Positions 1-7,525 are shown, counted from the stretch's first letter. The stretch is DNA of 64,000 nucleotides from an uncultured Actinomycetes bacterium (GCA_903825305.1 CAIKAC010000005.1:1-64000), one strand, 5' to 3'. The notes: generated by a model not told the origin, from the letters alone. A program made the numbers and translations.

Positions 1-1
1 C

Positions 2-64
2 AACATTTATCCAACACTCGAGGACGACAGCGGTCGTTCGCACAAGTATGGACGCCGCCTTTGA
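2..64 (+). CDS. 3' end of an unidentified gene (possible integrase tail)
   Basis: The frame starting at base 2 is open from the window edge to a TGA at 62-64. It encodes about 20 residues, beginning NIYPTLEDDSGR and ending YGRRL. The stop lies about 50 bp before a tRNA 3' fragment. An integrase gene often sits beside the attachment site, and the string Y-P-x-L-E-D resembles the extreme C-terminus of some tyrosine recombinases. That is only a suggestion: 20 residues cannot identify a family, and the frame could be open by chance. Confidence 0.25.
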   Translation, partial: NIYPTLEDDSGRSHKYGRRL

Positions 65-112
65 CCAGGGAATATCGTCCGCCACCGTTCGTCCATATGC
101 GACGGAAACGAA

Positions 113-157
113 TTTGCAAGCAGGGGGTCGTGGGTTCGAGTCCCATCTCCTCCACCA
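113..157 (+). other. 3' fragment of tRNA-Ala(TGC), likely attachment site
   Basis: These 45 bases read as the 3' half of a tRNA. They start at the anticodon loop (TTTGCAA, anticodon TGC), then anticodon stem GCAGG, variable loop, T-stem GTGGG with TTCGAGT loop and CCCAT, the acceptor strand CTCCTCC, discriminator A and encoded CCA. The matching 5' half (acceptor GGAGGAG, D-arm) is absent from the bases upstream. Partial tRNA 3' ends of about this size are the usual direct repeat left by tRNA-targeted integrases. The intact tRNA-Ala and the element would lie left of the window. Confidence 0.72.
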
Positions 158-191
158 ATAGTTGTCACAACTACGACAGTCCGTTCATTCC

Positions 192-584
192 TTAGGGCTC
201 GATTCTCGCGACCGTGGATATTCGACTGATGGCTTTGTCGAAGGAAGCCACCCTGCCGATCCCGGTAGTTTCCGCGCAAGCAACGAGGTAGGCATCGGCA
301 AAATCAAGCTGTTCGTCTTCGTACAGGGCAACCGTTCGCAGGAGTAGCGGAACATCAATGACGCGGACGGACTCCATCGCGAGCAAGGATCGAATCGCTC
401 CACAGATGCGCGAACGGTCAATTTCGTAGAACGATTCGAGTACGTACACCGTTTCAGCAACGATGAGATCAGCGAGATAGAGATTCTTTTCGCTTCCTAG
501 AAATGCGGTGGCTCGCCCCGCCATGTCGGGCGGATCACCAACCAAATGACGAGCGAGAACGTTGGTATCGACAAACGAACTCAC
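192..584 (-). CDS. vapC: VapC-type PIN-domain ribonuclease toxin
   Basis: This 130-residue protein is a full-length PIN domain. The first acidic residue sits in FVDTNVL (about residues 4-10), a conserved acidic/Glu site lies in IVAETVYVLE, and the C-terminal part carries the DAYLVACAE and SFDKAI motifs, with the aspartates that bind the catalytic metal. VapC proteins cleave RNA, often tRNA, and are held inactive by a co-encoded antitoxin. The start overlaps the antitoxin stop by 4 bp (ATGA), the standard antitoxin-toxin arrangement. All acidic residues expected of an active nuclease appear to be present, although the partner upstream looks damaged. Confidence 0.85.
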   Translation of the reverse strand: MSSFVDTNVLARHLVGDPPDMAGRATAFLGSEKNLYLADLIVAETVYVLESFYEIDRSRICGAIRSLLAMESVRVIDVPLLLRTVALYEDEQLDFADAYLVACAETTGIGRVASFDKAISRISTVARIEP

Positions 585-796
585 TGAAACTTCTTGGCCC
601 TACTTGCACGTGAGGTCTGGAGGACTCGGTCCCAGCTGGCGCTCTTCTTTGTTGCTGGCGCGGCGAGGGTTCCCGCCAACTCGAGAAAATCTGGCGTCCG
701 CTGAAGAGTCGCCAGGTTGCCTTCAATGCGAAAAAGGACGGTGTCGCCTTCTTCTACGCCGAGGGCTTGAGGAGATGATGCGTCGAGTCGAGCCAT
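581..796 (-). CDS. vapB: AbrB-like VapB antitoxin, N-terminus degraded
   Basis: The 71-residue product contains LGVEEGDTVLFRIEG at about residues 11-26. This is the second half of the AbrB/SpoVT swapped-hairpin DNA-binding domain, and a toxin-binding tail follows it. The usual first half (a G-x-x-x-IP-x-x-x-R type segment) is missing. It may be hidden in another frame: an ATG ten bases upstream (around 806) encodes MITVDGSTRR before running out of frame, so a small indel may have disrupted the N-terminus. A TGA lies in frame just upstream of the chosen ATG; a TTG at 799 is an alternative start. The gene is translationally coupled to vapC. Confidence 0.6.
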   Translation of the reverse strand: MARLDASSPQALGVEEGDTVLFRIEGNLATLQRTPDFLELAGTLAAPATKKSASWDRVLQTSRASRAKKFQ

Positions 797-950
797 CAAC
801 AGTGATCATCCATGGCCCCAAGCCAGCCTCCATCTTTCACGTCATAGAGGATCGCGTAGATATCAAACACTTCCCCTCAGCCATCTCCACTGCCCACAGG
901 AGGAAAAACATGGGGGCGGTAGCGGAGGTGAGGCCAAGACATCCGGCTAC

Positions 951-1316
951 TTGGAGCGACGGTTTGACGAAAACCTTAGAAAGGCCGCAGACAGTTTTCC
1001 TATAGCCGGAGGTTATTGTGGCGTGCAGTCCGGAAGCGGTAGTTCAAAGGAGGCCCAATCGACTCGACACATAGTCTCAGACGATCCTGTTGGAACAAGC
1101 AGGGCACTAGTTGAGATACTTTCACGGCACGGCGAGAAGACCACTGCGCGAGGAGGGAGTGTTGAGATGTGGGTTTTTGGAAACTCTCGAGTCACCTACC
1201 GAGAATCGCTAGGCAGCGACGGGACTCCCGTGGTTCAGCTCACAATTTCGTCAAGTGCCACCGTTATCCGGTCAGGACAGAAGATTCACTTCATCAAAGA
1301 GGGGACGCAGAGATGA
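951..1316 (+). CDS. Unknown protein, possibly an orphan C-terminal toxin module
   Basis: This is a 121-residue product read from a TTG; I recognise no family. The part from about residue 43 on looks folded: ALVEILSRHGEK, then β-strand-like MWVFGNSRVTYRE, VVQLTIS and a closing QKIHFI. The frame stays open for more than 100 bp upstream without a better start, so the gene looks like the 3' end of something longer. It ends in a 4-bp ATGA overlap with the next gene. A short basic domain with no secretion part, coupled to a larger acidic protein, resembles a displaced polymorphic-toxin tip with its immunity gene. That role is inferred only from layout. Confidence 0.45.
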   Translation: MERRFDENLRKAADSFPIAGGYCGVQSGSGSSKEAQSTRHIVSDDPVGTSRALVEILSRHGEKTTARGGSVEMWVFGNSRVTYRESLGSDGTPVVQLTISSSATVIRSGQKIHFIKEGTQR

Positions 1317-1897
1317 TCGTTGAAATCAAATTTGACACCGAGGAGTTACAGATCCTTGGGGGTTTCATAGGTTCCAAGTGGGAGTGCATCGCTTCAGCAT
1401 CTTTCAATTCGGCCGGTTCTATAGCGCTGATGGACGTGATCTTGAGGTCGGACGAGCATAAGGCGACGCTTTCCACTGATGATTGGCAGCCAGAGGGAAC
1501 CGAGGGGGCATACTCGCGCCTAACGCTCTCATCCTCCGTCGACCTCTACGGAGCGGCGCAGAGATCTGGGGGTTTGTACTTCCAATATCGGGGTGAGCCC
1601 GTCGAAGATGTCTTGATCGTCATCGACACTGTGAACGCCATGAGCCCGACAACCGAGGCCTTCTCACTGCGCATGGATCAAGGTGTTGTCTTCAAATTCA
1701 ACTCGGGATACCTATCGCTGGTGAAGGGGGGGGTCGCGGGGCTGGACATCAACATTGCTCGAGCAGCGGAGTTCCAAGACCTCAAGATGTATGACTCTTC
1801 CTTCGAGTGGCCGAGCACACTTGAGCAGCAGTATGTCTGTCAACGATCTGTGGTCAGCATCAGCGAAATGGAGAGTTGGGATTCCCGTCCCCAATAA
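1313..1897 (+). CDS. Unknown acidic protein, possible immunity protein
   Basis: The 194-residue product has no family I recognise. The start is the ATG overlapping the previous stop (ATGA). It is soluble, with no signal peptide or membrane segment, and is rich in Asp, Glu and Ser. Alternating β-like stretches include IVEIKFD, GGLYFQYRG, EDVLIVIDTV and VVFKFNSGYLSLV. Size, charge and tight coupling to the short gene upstream fit an immunity protein, but nothing in the sequence proves this. The following 228 bases up to the relE remnant hold no feature I can support. Confidence 0.55.
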   Translation: MIVEIKFDTEELQILGGFIGSKWECIASASFNSAGSIALMDVILRSDEHKATLSTDDWQPEGTEGAYSRLTLSSSVDLYGAAQRSGGLYFQYRGEPVEDVLIVIDTVNAMSPTTEAFSLRMDQGVVFKFNSGYLSLVKGGVAGLDINIARAAEFQDLKMYDSSFEWPSTLEQQYVCQRSVVSISEMESWDSRPQ

Positions 1898-2125
1898 AAC
1901 AAACCTGGATGCCTGAAAGTAGCCTTTGCGAAGCCTGGTGAGAGTCACCTTGACTCTTGGGCTCGGAGCTTGAGTTCGCGCGACATCTGACTTCGAAGTG
2001 ATCAAGTTTCTGATTCACACCATCCCATTGAAAGTAGCAAGGTCACATTCCACTAAGACTCCTCCGGAAGCACGAGGCTCCCGCCCTTTTTGCAATGAAC
2101 GAGGGCTGACTACAAGAGCCTGCTC

Positions 2126-2421
2126 CTAGCGGTAGGCATCACCTCGGTGTGCCACCGCAGTGACCGTAACTGAGCGTGCATCTTCGTCAATGAGATAGAG
2201 CACTCTGAAGCTGCCCCTTCGTGCCGCGTACGCTGGCTCGAGCGGCGGCCGTAGAGGCTTTCCGACCTTCCGGGGACTGTTCAAGAGGGGCCAGTCATGA
2301 ACTCAACAACTGCGGCAGCAAGCTTTTCGGGCAGTTGCTCAGCGATGCTCAAGGCCGCAGATCTCGCTACCTTCAATTGGTAGCGAGCATCAGCCTCGGC
2401 CACGGAATTGGCCAGTCTCAT
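2126..2421 (-). pseudogene. relE: RelE-type toxin, frameshifted
   Basis: Translation from the ATG at 2419-2421 gives a normal RelE N-terminus (RYQLKVARSAALSIAEQLPE, then EFMTGP) and hits a TGA after about 45 codons. Moving by one base restores the family's second half: NSPRKVGKPL, AYAARRGSFRVLYLIDED and HRGDAYR, up to a TAG at 2126-2128. A one-base loss in the run of G (plus strand 2287-2290) explains the break. RelE toxins cleave mRNA on the ribosome. The conserved R-R-G-x-F-R-V-L-Y core is intact, so the loss is recent or the run is a sequencing or phase-variable site. The start overlaps the upstream phd remnant. Confidence 0.8.
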
Positions 2422-2648
2422 TGAGGAGCATCACCAGCGCATCAGCATCAAGCACATCTCCGGCTTCGATCTCCTCGAGGCCACGAAGATGTGCGGCCAA
2501 AAGATCACTGTCCGACAGCACGACGATGGTCTCCATCATCGAGTCGTAATCGTTGGCCCCAAGTAGGACTGCCGCTCGTTGGCCATTCTTCGTAATTTCC
2601 ACTCGCTCATGTGCTGCCTCGCGCCCCGCCGCCCTCACCAATAGTCAT
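2390..2648 (-). pseudogene. Phd/YefM-type antitoxin with broken N-terminus
   Basis: The body is a clear Phd-family antitoxin: HERVEITKNGQRAAVLLGA followed by NDYDSMMETIVVLSD and a Leu/Asp-rich toxin-binding tail. The expected N-terminal 10-15 residues that start the DNA-binding fold are not in frame. Upstream of REAAHERVEI there is an in-frame TGA. An ATG at 2646-2648 reads MTIGEGG in a different frame, so a frameshift plus a short loss is likely. A TTG at 2641 could still start a shortened product. It sits directly upstream of, and overlaps, the frameshifted relE, so both halves of this pair are damaged. Confidence 0.6.
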
Positions 2649-2773
2649 GAATGTGTAGCCCTTTACCCGGTGACGTGTATTTCCAGGTGCTCATGTCGTC
2701 CAGAAGGAATTCTCATGAGATCCCATGGCAATCGATGACGAGCCGGCTCAGTAATTCCGAATCGTAGAGACCC

Positions 2774-3145
2774 TCAGGCTGGGCGCAATCGCAGTCGCTC
2801 CGCAATCTCTGAAAGCTCTAACTGAGTGCTCGATACCTCGATCATGAAATCGTAGGCTTCGTCGTTGGTCAATCCAGGTTCACAACCATTGAGGTCACAG
2901 AACACCGCTGTACACAACCATGCTGTCCGCTTGTTGCCATCGACCAAAGCATGGTGCTTCGCCAATGAATGAAGGAGCGCTGCCGCCTTCAATTCAAATG
3001 TTGGATAAGCATCTTCGCCGAACGCACTCGCACGCGGTCGGCTAACCGCAGAATCGAGCAGACCAACGTCACGCACCGGACCGACTCCGAGCATCCGCAC
3101 GATGTCGATGACGTCATCAAGTTCAAGATATTCAACCGAGCTCAC
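2774..3145 (-). CDS. doc: Doc-type Fic-fold toxin
   Basis: This is a 123-residue death-on-curing protein. The Fic motif is H-H-A-L-V-D-G-N-K-R-T-A-W (about residues 68-80), preceded by the helix KAAALLHSLAKHH. Doc proteins phosphorylate EF-Tu and stop translation. The GTG start at 3143-3145 overlaps the antitoxin stop by 4 bp (GTGA). Unlike classical phd-doc, the partner is a ribbon-helix-helix protein, not Phd. The active-site motif looks complete: the H, the D (in place of F/Y-x-D/E) and the G-N-K-R loop are all present. It appears to be the one intact toxin-antitoxin pair in this region. Confidence 0.85.
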   Translation of the reverse strand: MSSVEYLELDDVIDIVRMLGVGPVRDVGLLDSAVSRPRASAFGEDAYPTFELKAAALLHSLAKHHALVDGNKRTAWLCTAVFCDLNGCEPGLTNDEAYDFMIEVSSTQLELSEIAERLRLRPA

Positions 3146-3348
3146 GTGGTGCGGAGGCGCTCCAAGACATCGCCCCACCGTTGTTGCATTTTTTCGCTGG
3201 AACTGGCAACACGAGCACCGTGACCCGATCGTTCGTAGCGCTCAAGCACAGCTCTGCGAATGATCTCCTGCCGAGACGTACCCTCGCTCACTGCTAGAGC
3301 CGTCAGTGCCGTTTCCAATTGGTCATCAGTTCGAACCGTAAGTGCCAT
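3142..3348 (-). CDS. Ribbon-helix-helix (CopG/Arc) antitoxin
   Basis: The 68-residue product starts MALTVRTDDQLETALTALAV, then GTSRQEIIRRAVLERY: a β-strand followed by two helices, typical of RHH DNA-binding antitoxins. The C-terminal 20 residues (QQRWGDVLERLR) would bind the toxin. The ATG at 3346-3348 lies 7 bases from a perfect palindrome, leaving no room for a Shine-Dalgarno site, so the message may be leaderless. It is coupled to doc by a 4-bp overlap and probably represses its own promoter. Confidence 0.8.
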   Translation of the reverse strand: MALTVRTDDQLETALTALAVSEGTSRQEIIRRAVLERYERSGHGARVASSSEKMQQRWGDVLERLRTT

Positions 3349-3355
3349 CGTGAAA

Positions 3356-3374
3356 TGATACCACTTTGGTATCA
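3356..3374. promoter_or_regulatory. Palindromic operator of the RHH-doc pair
   Basis: TGATACCA-CTT-TGGTATCA: two perfect 8-bp arms around a 3-base spacer, immediately upstream of the antitoxin start. RHH antitoxins bind such short inverted repeats cooperatively, so autorepression is the natural reading. No -35/-10 pair is obvious around it. Confidence 0.65.
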
Positions 3375-3498
3375 AGGTGCATTATGGTCTACCAACTGCT
3401 TTGGCCGACAATCTCAGGCACCTCTCCTTCGGGTATGCCCGACTACGAGTTTCTCCATCTGACTGTCAAACCACATGGCTTACGTTCTGTTCCTTTCT

Positions 3499-3849
3499 TC
3501 AGGAGATCTCGCGCTCGTCCTCATGGTGGCAGCGACAGGCGAACTCTCGGTGTCGGGCTTCCCATAGACCAATCCAGCGAACCTCATCATCGATAGCGAG
3601 TGAAGTCACGGTTGGCCCAATGGCATCAATCCCGCTCACCACGGTGGTCGCCATGGAAATAGCTTGGCGCTGAAGCGACGGCGGTAAATCAGAAATTTCA
3701 GATTGATCAATGACCGACCACCACCCATCCGCATTTCGTTGCACGACAACATGACGAGGATGCTTGGACGAAGGTGCCGTCGGAATTCCAATAGCCTCGA
3801 CGTCACTTGCCATCACGAGTGATTGTCCTTTACACCGATGCTTAGGCAT
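3499..3849 (-). CDS. Unknown third gene of the dab operon
   Basis: The 116-residue product is not recognised. The ATG at 3847-3849 has a good Shine-Dalgarno (GGAGG, inside the last codons of dabA) and overlaps the dabA stop by 8 bp (ATGCCTAA), so it is translationally coupled. Visible features are a short basic Cys-containing start (MPKHRCKGQSL), a VVVQRNADGWWSVID strand pair, a central helix (SLQRQAISMATTVVSGIDAIG), and a His/Cys-rich end (HREFACRCHHEDER) that could bind a metal. It has no membrane segment. Its position suggests an accessory or regulatory role for the DabAB bicarbonate pump; this is inference. Confidence 0.6.
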   Translation of the reverse strand: MPKHRCKGQSLVMASDVEAIGIPTAPSSKHPRHVVVQRNADGWWSVIDQSEISDLPPSLQRQAISMATTVVSGIDAIGPTVTSLAIDDEVRWIGLWEARHREFACRCHHEDEREIS

Positions 3850-6037
3850 CTTGACCTCCAAATCCAACACCAGGAATCCAAACTCGCCACTCATCAAGCG
3901 CATTGTTTCTGCCGATAAGCCGAACCCATTCACCCTCAATGAGATGTTGTGGCATCTGTGACGCGTGCACCGCTGTCGTGATGCGATCAAGAGGAGCCTC
4001 GACCGCTACCAGCAGCCGTACTGGCAGATGCACAAGACGCCTACCCGTCGAGAGCGACTGGCGAGGCAACCCAAGGCAGAGATCAGGGTCGTCGCCTCGC
4101 ACGACAGCAAAGTCACCAACCGGATTGTGCAGGGTCTTATCGCCCGCTCCGAGCACATCGGGAGCAACTGACGAGAAGAAGTACGCCGCATTGATCCAAT
4201 GGGCAACCACCATGGGGGCAGCCAAGATGGAAGCCAAAATCGATCCGTCACCGTCCGCATCAGGATCGTAGGAGTGAAGAAACGATCTCCCCTGGAGATC
4301 AATACCTCGGATCGATGCCCGTGGGGCCACGACAAATGCTGCGTGGTCAGCAAGGCCCCATTCTGGTCTCACTTCTGACCAGTCTCGAGCACGTCGATTG
4401 AGGATTCGGCGCGCTGACGACACCGAGTGGTGGGACGCATCAACGCGCTGTAACGCGACGCGGTTACTTGCACGCTCAAGCAAGCTCACCAGCTCAGCCG
4501 AGCTTGCTTGGTCCACTTCCACCCTCTCTCTCGTGGTGTCATGCTCGCCAGACAAAAACCGCGTCGAATCAGGGATGGATATGCCGACTTTGCGTAAACC
4601 TGCTCGAACTTCTTCATCATTCAAGAGTTCTGCTAACGCAGCCGCATTGGGTCGGCCAGCATGGCCCGCGCACGCACCGCACTCAAGGGCGGCGAAATGC
4701 GGGTTATTGGCGGTGGTGGAACGATGGCCAAGGAACACCACCTCTTGGGCAAATCGCTGGGTCATCCCCATGGCGCGCAATGCCCCTTCAGCGATCTTGA
4801 TTTGATCAGGAGCGTTCAGGTGCCACGTGCCTGGTAGCGGCATTGAGGCTAGCTGTGCTCTAGGGAAGAAACTTCTCGCTAGCAACCACGGTGTGGCGAG
4901 AAAACCGCCAGATTCAGCCAGAGCGAACATCGTCGCCGGTTCATGAGTCAGTTCAGCCAATGTGGCACCTGCCGCCACCATTTCGCTCTTGGATACCGTT
5001 GGTGTAGGTCCACCCTCAATGAGTGCCGAGGGTGGGACTAAGACGGGAAGTGATTCGTAAGCTTCGTGATCACTTGATGGCTGAACCATTGCGGGCACGC
5101 CAAAGAATCCGGCAAAGCCAAAGGTTTCAACCTCTGCATCCTCTTCAAGCGCTCGACGAAGTGGTTCCGATCGAACATCAATACAGGTCACGATCTGGAA
5201 TCGCGGATGAGGAGCCTCAACTCCTGGACGGGGGGCGAGCCATTTGATGAATTCCCCGTGGACAGCCAGCTCGAGCATCTCGAGACGTTCGCGTCCACCT
5301 TGCCATCGTGTGGAAACAGTCGGATATGGTGCAGCAGGGATAGAGGCACCAGCTGTCTCAAGTACCGCCAGATCAACGGCCAGTGACACCGTGAGAAATT
5401 CACGCCTGCTCAGCCCTGCATGGTGAGCACGTCGAGCCCAACAATCATTCCACTTCGCCCACGCAGACCAACCCGGCAAGCGCGCGAAGTGTCGAGCCAT
5501 TTCTTCTTCCATCTCCGCCTCACTCCATGACGAACATGATCCGAGCAGCTGCTCCAATTCATTCGACTTGAGCAAAGCAACGAGCGCCATCTTTTGTTGT
5601 CGGGAGATTTGGATCCAGCTCGATGAAGACTCAACGACTCCACATACTCGCTGCGCAAAATCTTCAGGTCGCGCATCGTCAGCGAGTGCCGTTTGGAGCA
5701 AGATCTGCCCGACGATGCTTCTGAGATCAATCCGACGTTGTCCCCCATCAACAACTCGCTCAGCCATGGTGGGGGGACGGTGAGCGGTGGTTGAGTCTGT
5801 CAAGGTCGGCTCGGTCACGTTGAGTCCGCGCCGCCGGGCTTCTTCGAGGTGGACGCGGCTCGGCCATGGATCGATACCAAGGCGCATACCGATCTGGCTC
5901 ACTGCTTCCGAGAAATCGTGACCTATGAGATCAAGAAGGGGATTCACCGCGACCGCTCTATCGAGTGGCCAGAGCACCCCAACCTCTTGCGACGCGTGAT
6001 CAATCATCGTCTCGACATCCGTCGTGGTAACACCCAT
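3842..6037 (-). CDS. dabA: DabA, zinc-binding subunit of the inorganic carbon transporter
   Basis: This is a 731-residue protein of the DUF2309/DabA family, which hydrates CO2 vectorially at the inner membrane when paired with DabB. The family start WPLDRAVAVNPL lies at about 23-34. The β-carbonic-anhydrase-like site is visible as TCIDVRSEP (Cys285, Asp287, Arg289), followed by ETFGFAGFFGV, and later FLGHRSTTANNPH (His438) and ALECGACAGH (Cys453), matching the Cys-Asp-His-Cys set that binds zinc in characterised DabA. The C-terminal ASILAAPMVVAHWINAAYF segment is also typical. The start overlaps the dabB stop by one base (TGATG). The protein suggests CO2 fixation or a need for concentrated bicarbonate. 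Confidence 0.93.
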   Translation of the reverse strand: MGVTTTDVETMIDHASQEVGVLWPLDRAVAVNPLLDLIGHDFSEAVSQIGMRLGIDPWPSRVHLEEARRRGLNVTEPTLTDSTTAHRPPTMAERVVDGGQRRIDLRSIVGQILLQTALADDARPEDFAQRVCGVVESSSSWIQISRQQKMALVALLKSNELEQLLGSCSSWSEAEMEEEMARHFARLPGWSAWAKWNDCWARRAHHAGLSRREFLTVSLAVDLAVLETAGASIPAAPYPTVSTRWQGGRERLEMLELAVHGEFIKWLAPRPGVEAPHPRFQIVTCIDVRSEPLRRALEEDAEVETFGFAGFFGVPAMVQPSSDHEAYESLPVLVPPSALIEGGPTPTVSKSEMVAAGATLAELTHEPATMFALAESGGFLATPWLLARSFFPRAQLASMPLPGTWHLNAPDQIKIAEGALRAMGMTQRFAQEVVFLGHRSTTANNPHFAALECGACAGHAGRPNAAALAELLNDEEVRAGLRKVGISIPDSTRFLSGEHDTTRERVEVDQASSAELVSLLERASNRVALQRVDASHHSVSSARRILNRRARDWSEVRPEWGLADHAAFVVAPRASIRGIDLQGRSFLHSYDPDADGDGSILASILAAPMVVAHWINAAYFFSSVAPDVLGAGDKTLHNPVGDFAVVRGDDPDLCLGLPRQSLSTGRRLVHLPVRLLVAVEAPLDRITTAVHASQMPQHLIEGEWVRLIGRNNALDEWRVWIPGVGFGGQDA

Positions 6038-7458
6038 CACGCTGCCTCCCCTACAGGAATGTGATCTATGAATGGAGCATGGGGCACCCCTACCGCCACG
6101 GGGCTGCTTGCGCGGTGGCCCCATCGAGTGGTAACCGTTGACACGATTGCGACCAACACGCCAAGTAACCACCAGGGCGCGTGCCACAGGGTTGTTGGCA
6201 GCGATGAACCAAGCAAGCGTTCACAACCAACGAGCAGACATCCATAGACCGAGAGCCCAAGGACGAGAACAATCCAGGTTGCCAAGGGCCGAATAGTTGG
6301 TTGTTTCGTGCGCGTAAGCCACAAAACCACGGCACCGGGACCAAAGACCCCCATGGCGGCCAGTACTCCTCCACCTTGTGTCACACCAAAGGTGGTGGCA
6401 ATGAGCACGATCCCCACGCAGCCAAGCACCTTCATTGCACTGCTGATGTGCTTACCTTGTGGCGCTTGCCTGCGTTGGCGCGACCGCGATTCGAGTGCTC
6501 CACCAGCTGCCATAAAGCGACCTGCCTTATAGAGGCCATGTCCGATGAGGTGCGTGATGGCTAAGACTGGCCATCCGAGAGCGAGTGTCAGGAACATGAA
6601 CGCCATCTGCGCAACGGTTGATACTGCAAGTTGACCTTTGAGATCGACTCGCGCATGGATCCGAGGAGCGAGCACCACGAGCACGCTCAAACTCAGAGCA
6701 ATGAGGACGATCTCTACTCCCCAGATCGAACCGGTGAGTCCTTCGATTCTGATGAGCAAGAGTGCGCCTGCGTTCACCACGCCAGCGTGCAAGAGTGCCG
6801 AGAGTGACGTGGGCGTAGCAATCGTTCCGACTACCCATGAGGAGCGCGTCGTCAGACCCGCTCGACCCATTGCCGCGACAGCTGCTGCGGCGAGGAGTAT
6901 GACGGCACCCGCGCCACCTCGTGGGAGGTGCGCGCCAAATGATGTCGTCATGGCATGCCTTCCCACCACCCACCATCCCAACAACGAACCAGCCACCAGG
7001 CATGTGTCAGTGAGGACAAAGGTCTTCGCAGCGTGGGCTGTAATTGACCTACTCCAGTTCCCCGATCCCGCCCATAGCAGCAAGATGACGCTGATCGACG
7101 TTGCGACCCAAGAGACAACGAGCGCTGCTGGATTCGCGGCTAGGTCAGATGCGAGCACCGTGGCAATGACCACAAAGGACGAGGCGATGATGCCATCGGC
7201 GCGTCGCTCGCCATGGAACTGGCGATTCGCATAATGAAGGGCACAGCCGCCGATGACGAGTGCCGCGATCCCGATAGGTACTCCGAGACGATCCACTCGC
7301 CACCACCCTGAGCCGTGCTGACTGATGCCCACAATGAGCAGCACCGCTGCAGCCGGGATCAACCAAAGGCATGCGGCCTTGAGTCGTGGGCCACCCACAT
7401 AGGAGAGAAGAGCTCCAGTAAGAAGCAGGGCGAGTGAGTATTCAGCGGCATTGGTCAT
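6037..7458 (-). CDS. dabB: DabB, membrane subunit of the inorganic carbon transporter
   Basis: The 473-residue polytopic membrane protein is related to the NuoL/MrpA proton-channel family. About a dozen hydrophobic helices are visible, with internal conserved parts such as TTRSSWVVGTIATPTSLSAL, HAGVVNAGALLLIR and ATSISVILLLWAG. In DabAB systems this subunit is thought to couple ion movement to CO2 hydration by DabA. The gene order dabB-dabA with a one-base overlap is the usual one. The ATG at 7458 sits only 8 bases from a good -10 box, so the transcript is probably leaderless. Confidence 0.9.
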   Translation of the reverse strand: MTNAAEYSLALLLTGALLSYVGGPRLKAACLWLIPAAAVLLIVGISQHGSGWWRVDRLGVPIGIAALVIGGCALHYANRQFHGERRADGIIASSFVVIATVLASDLAANPAALVVSWVATSISVILLLWAGSGNWSRSITAHAAKTFVLTDTCLVAGSLLGWWVVGRHAMTTSFGAHLPRGGAGAVILLAAAAVAAMGRAGLTTRSSWVVGTIATPTSLSALLHAGVVNAGALLLIRIEGLTGSIWGVEIVLIALSLSVLVVLAPRIHARVDLKGQLAVSTVAQMAFMFLTLALGWPVLAITHLIGHGLYKAGRFMAAGGALESRSRQRRQAPQGKHISSAMKVLGCVGIVLIATTFGVTQGGGVLAAMGVFGPGAVVLWLTRTKQPTIRPLATWIVLVLGLSVYGCLLVGCERLLGSSLPTTLWHAPWWLLGVLVAIVSTVTTRWGHRASSPVAVGVPHAPFIDHIPVGEAA

Positions 7459-7466
7459 GCCCTCAC

Positions 7467-7494
7467 TTTATACGAAAATAAATTCGTGTGTCAA
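7467..7494 (-). promoter_or_regulatory. Sigma-70-like promoter of dabBA
   Basis: Read on the minus strand, TTGACA (7489-7494) and TATAAA (7467-7472) are separated by 16 bp, close to the vegetative consensus. Transcription would begin within a few bases of the dabB ATG at 7458, i.e. a leaderless mRNA. The spacer carries an inverted repeat (ACGAA...TTCGT, plus strand 7472-7487), a plausible operator for the winged-helix protein encoded just upstream. Confidence 0.65.
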
Positions 7495-7525
7495 ATATCG
7501 TGAATTAGATATACTGAAAATAATG

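Noticed and set aside
7-279. A minus-strand frame with the string DGTRTHDPLLANS
   Set aside because: This string is the well-known false protein made by translating tRNA 3' ends antisense; it covers the tRNA-Ala fragment.
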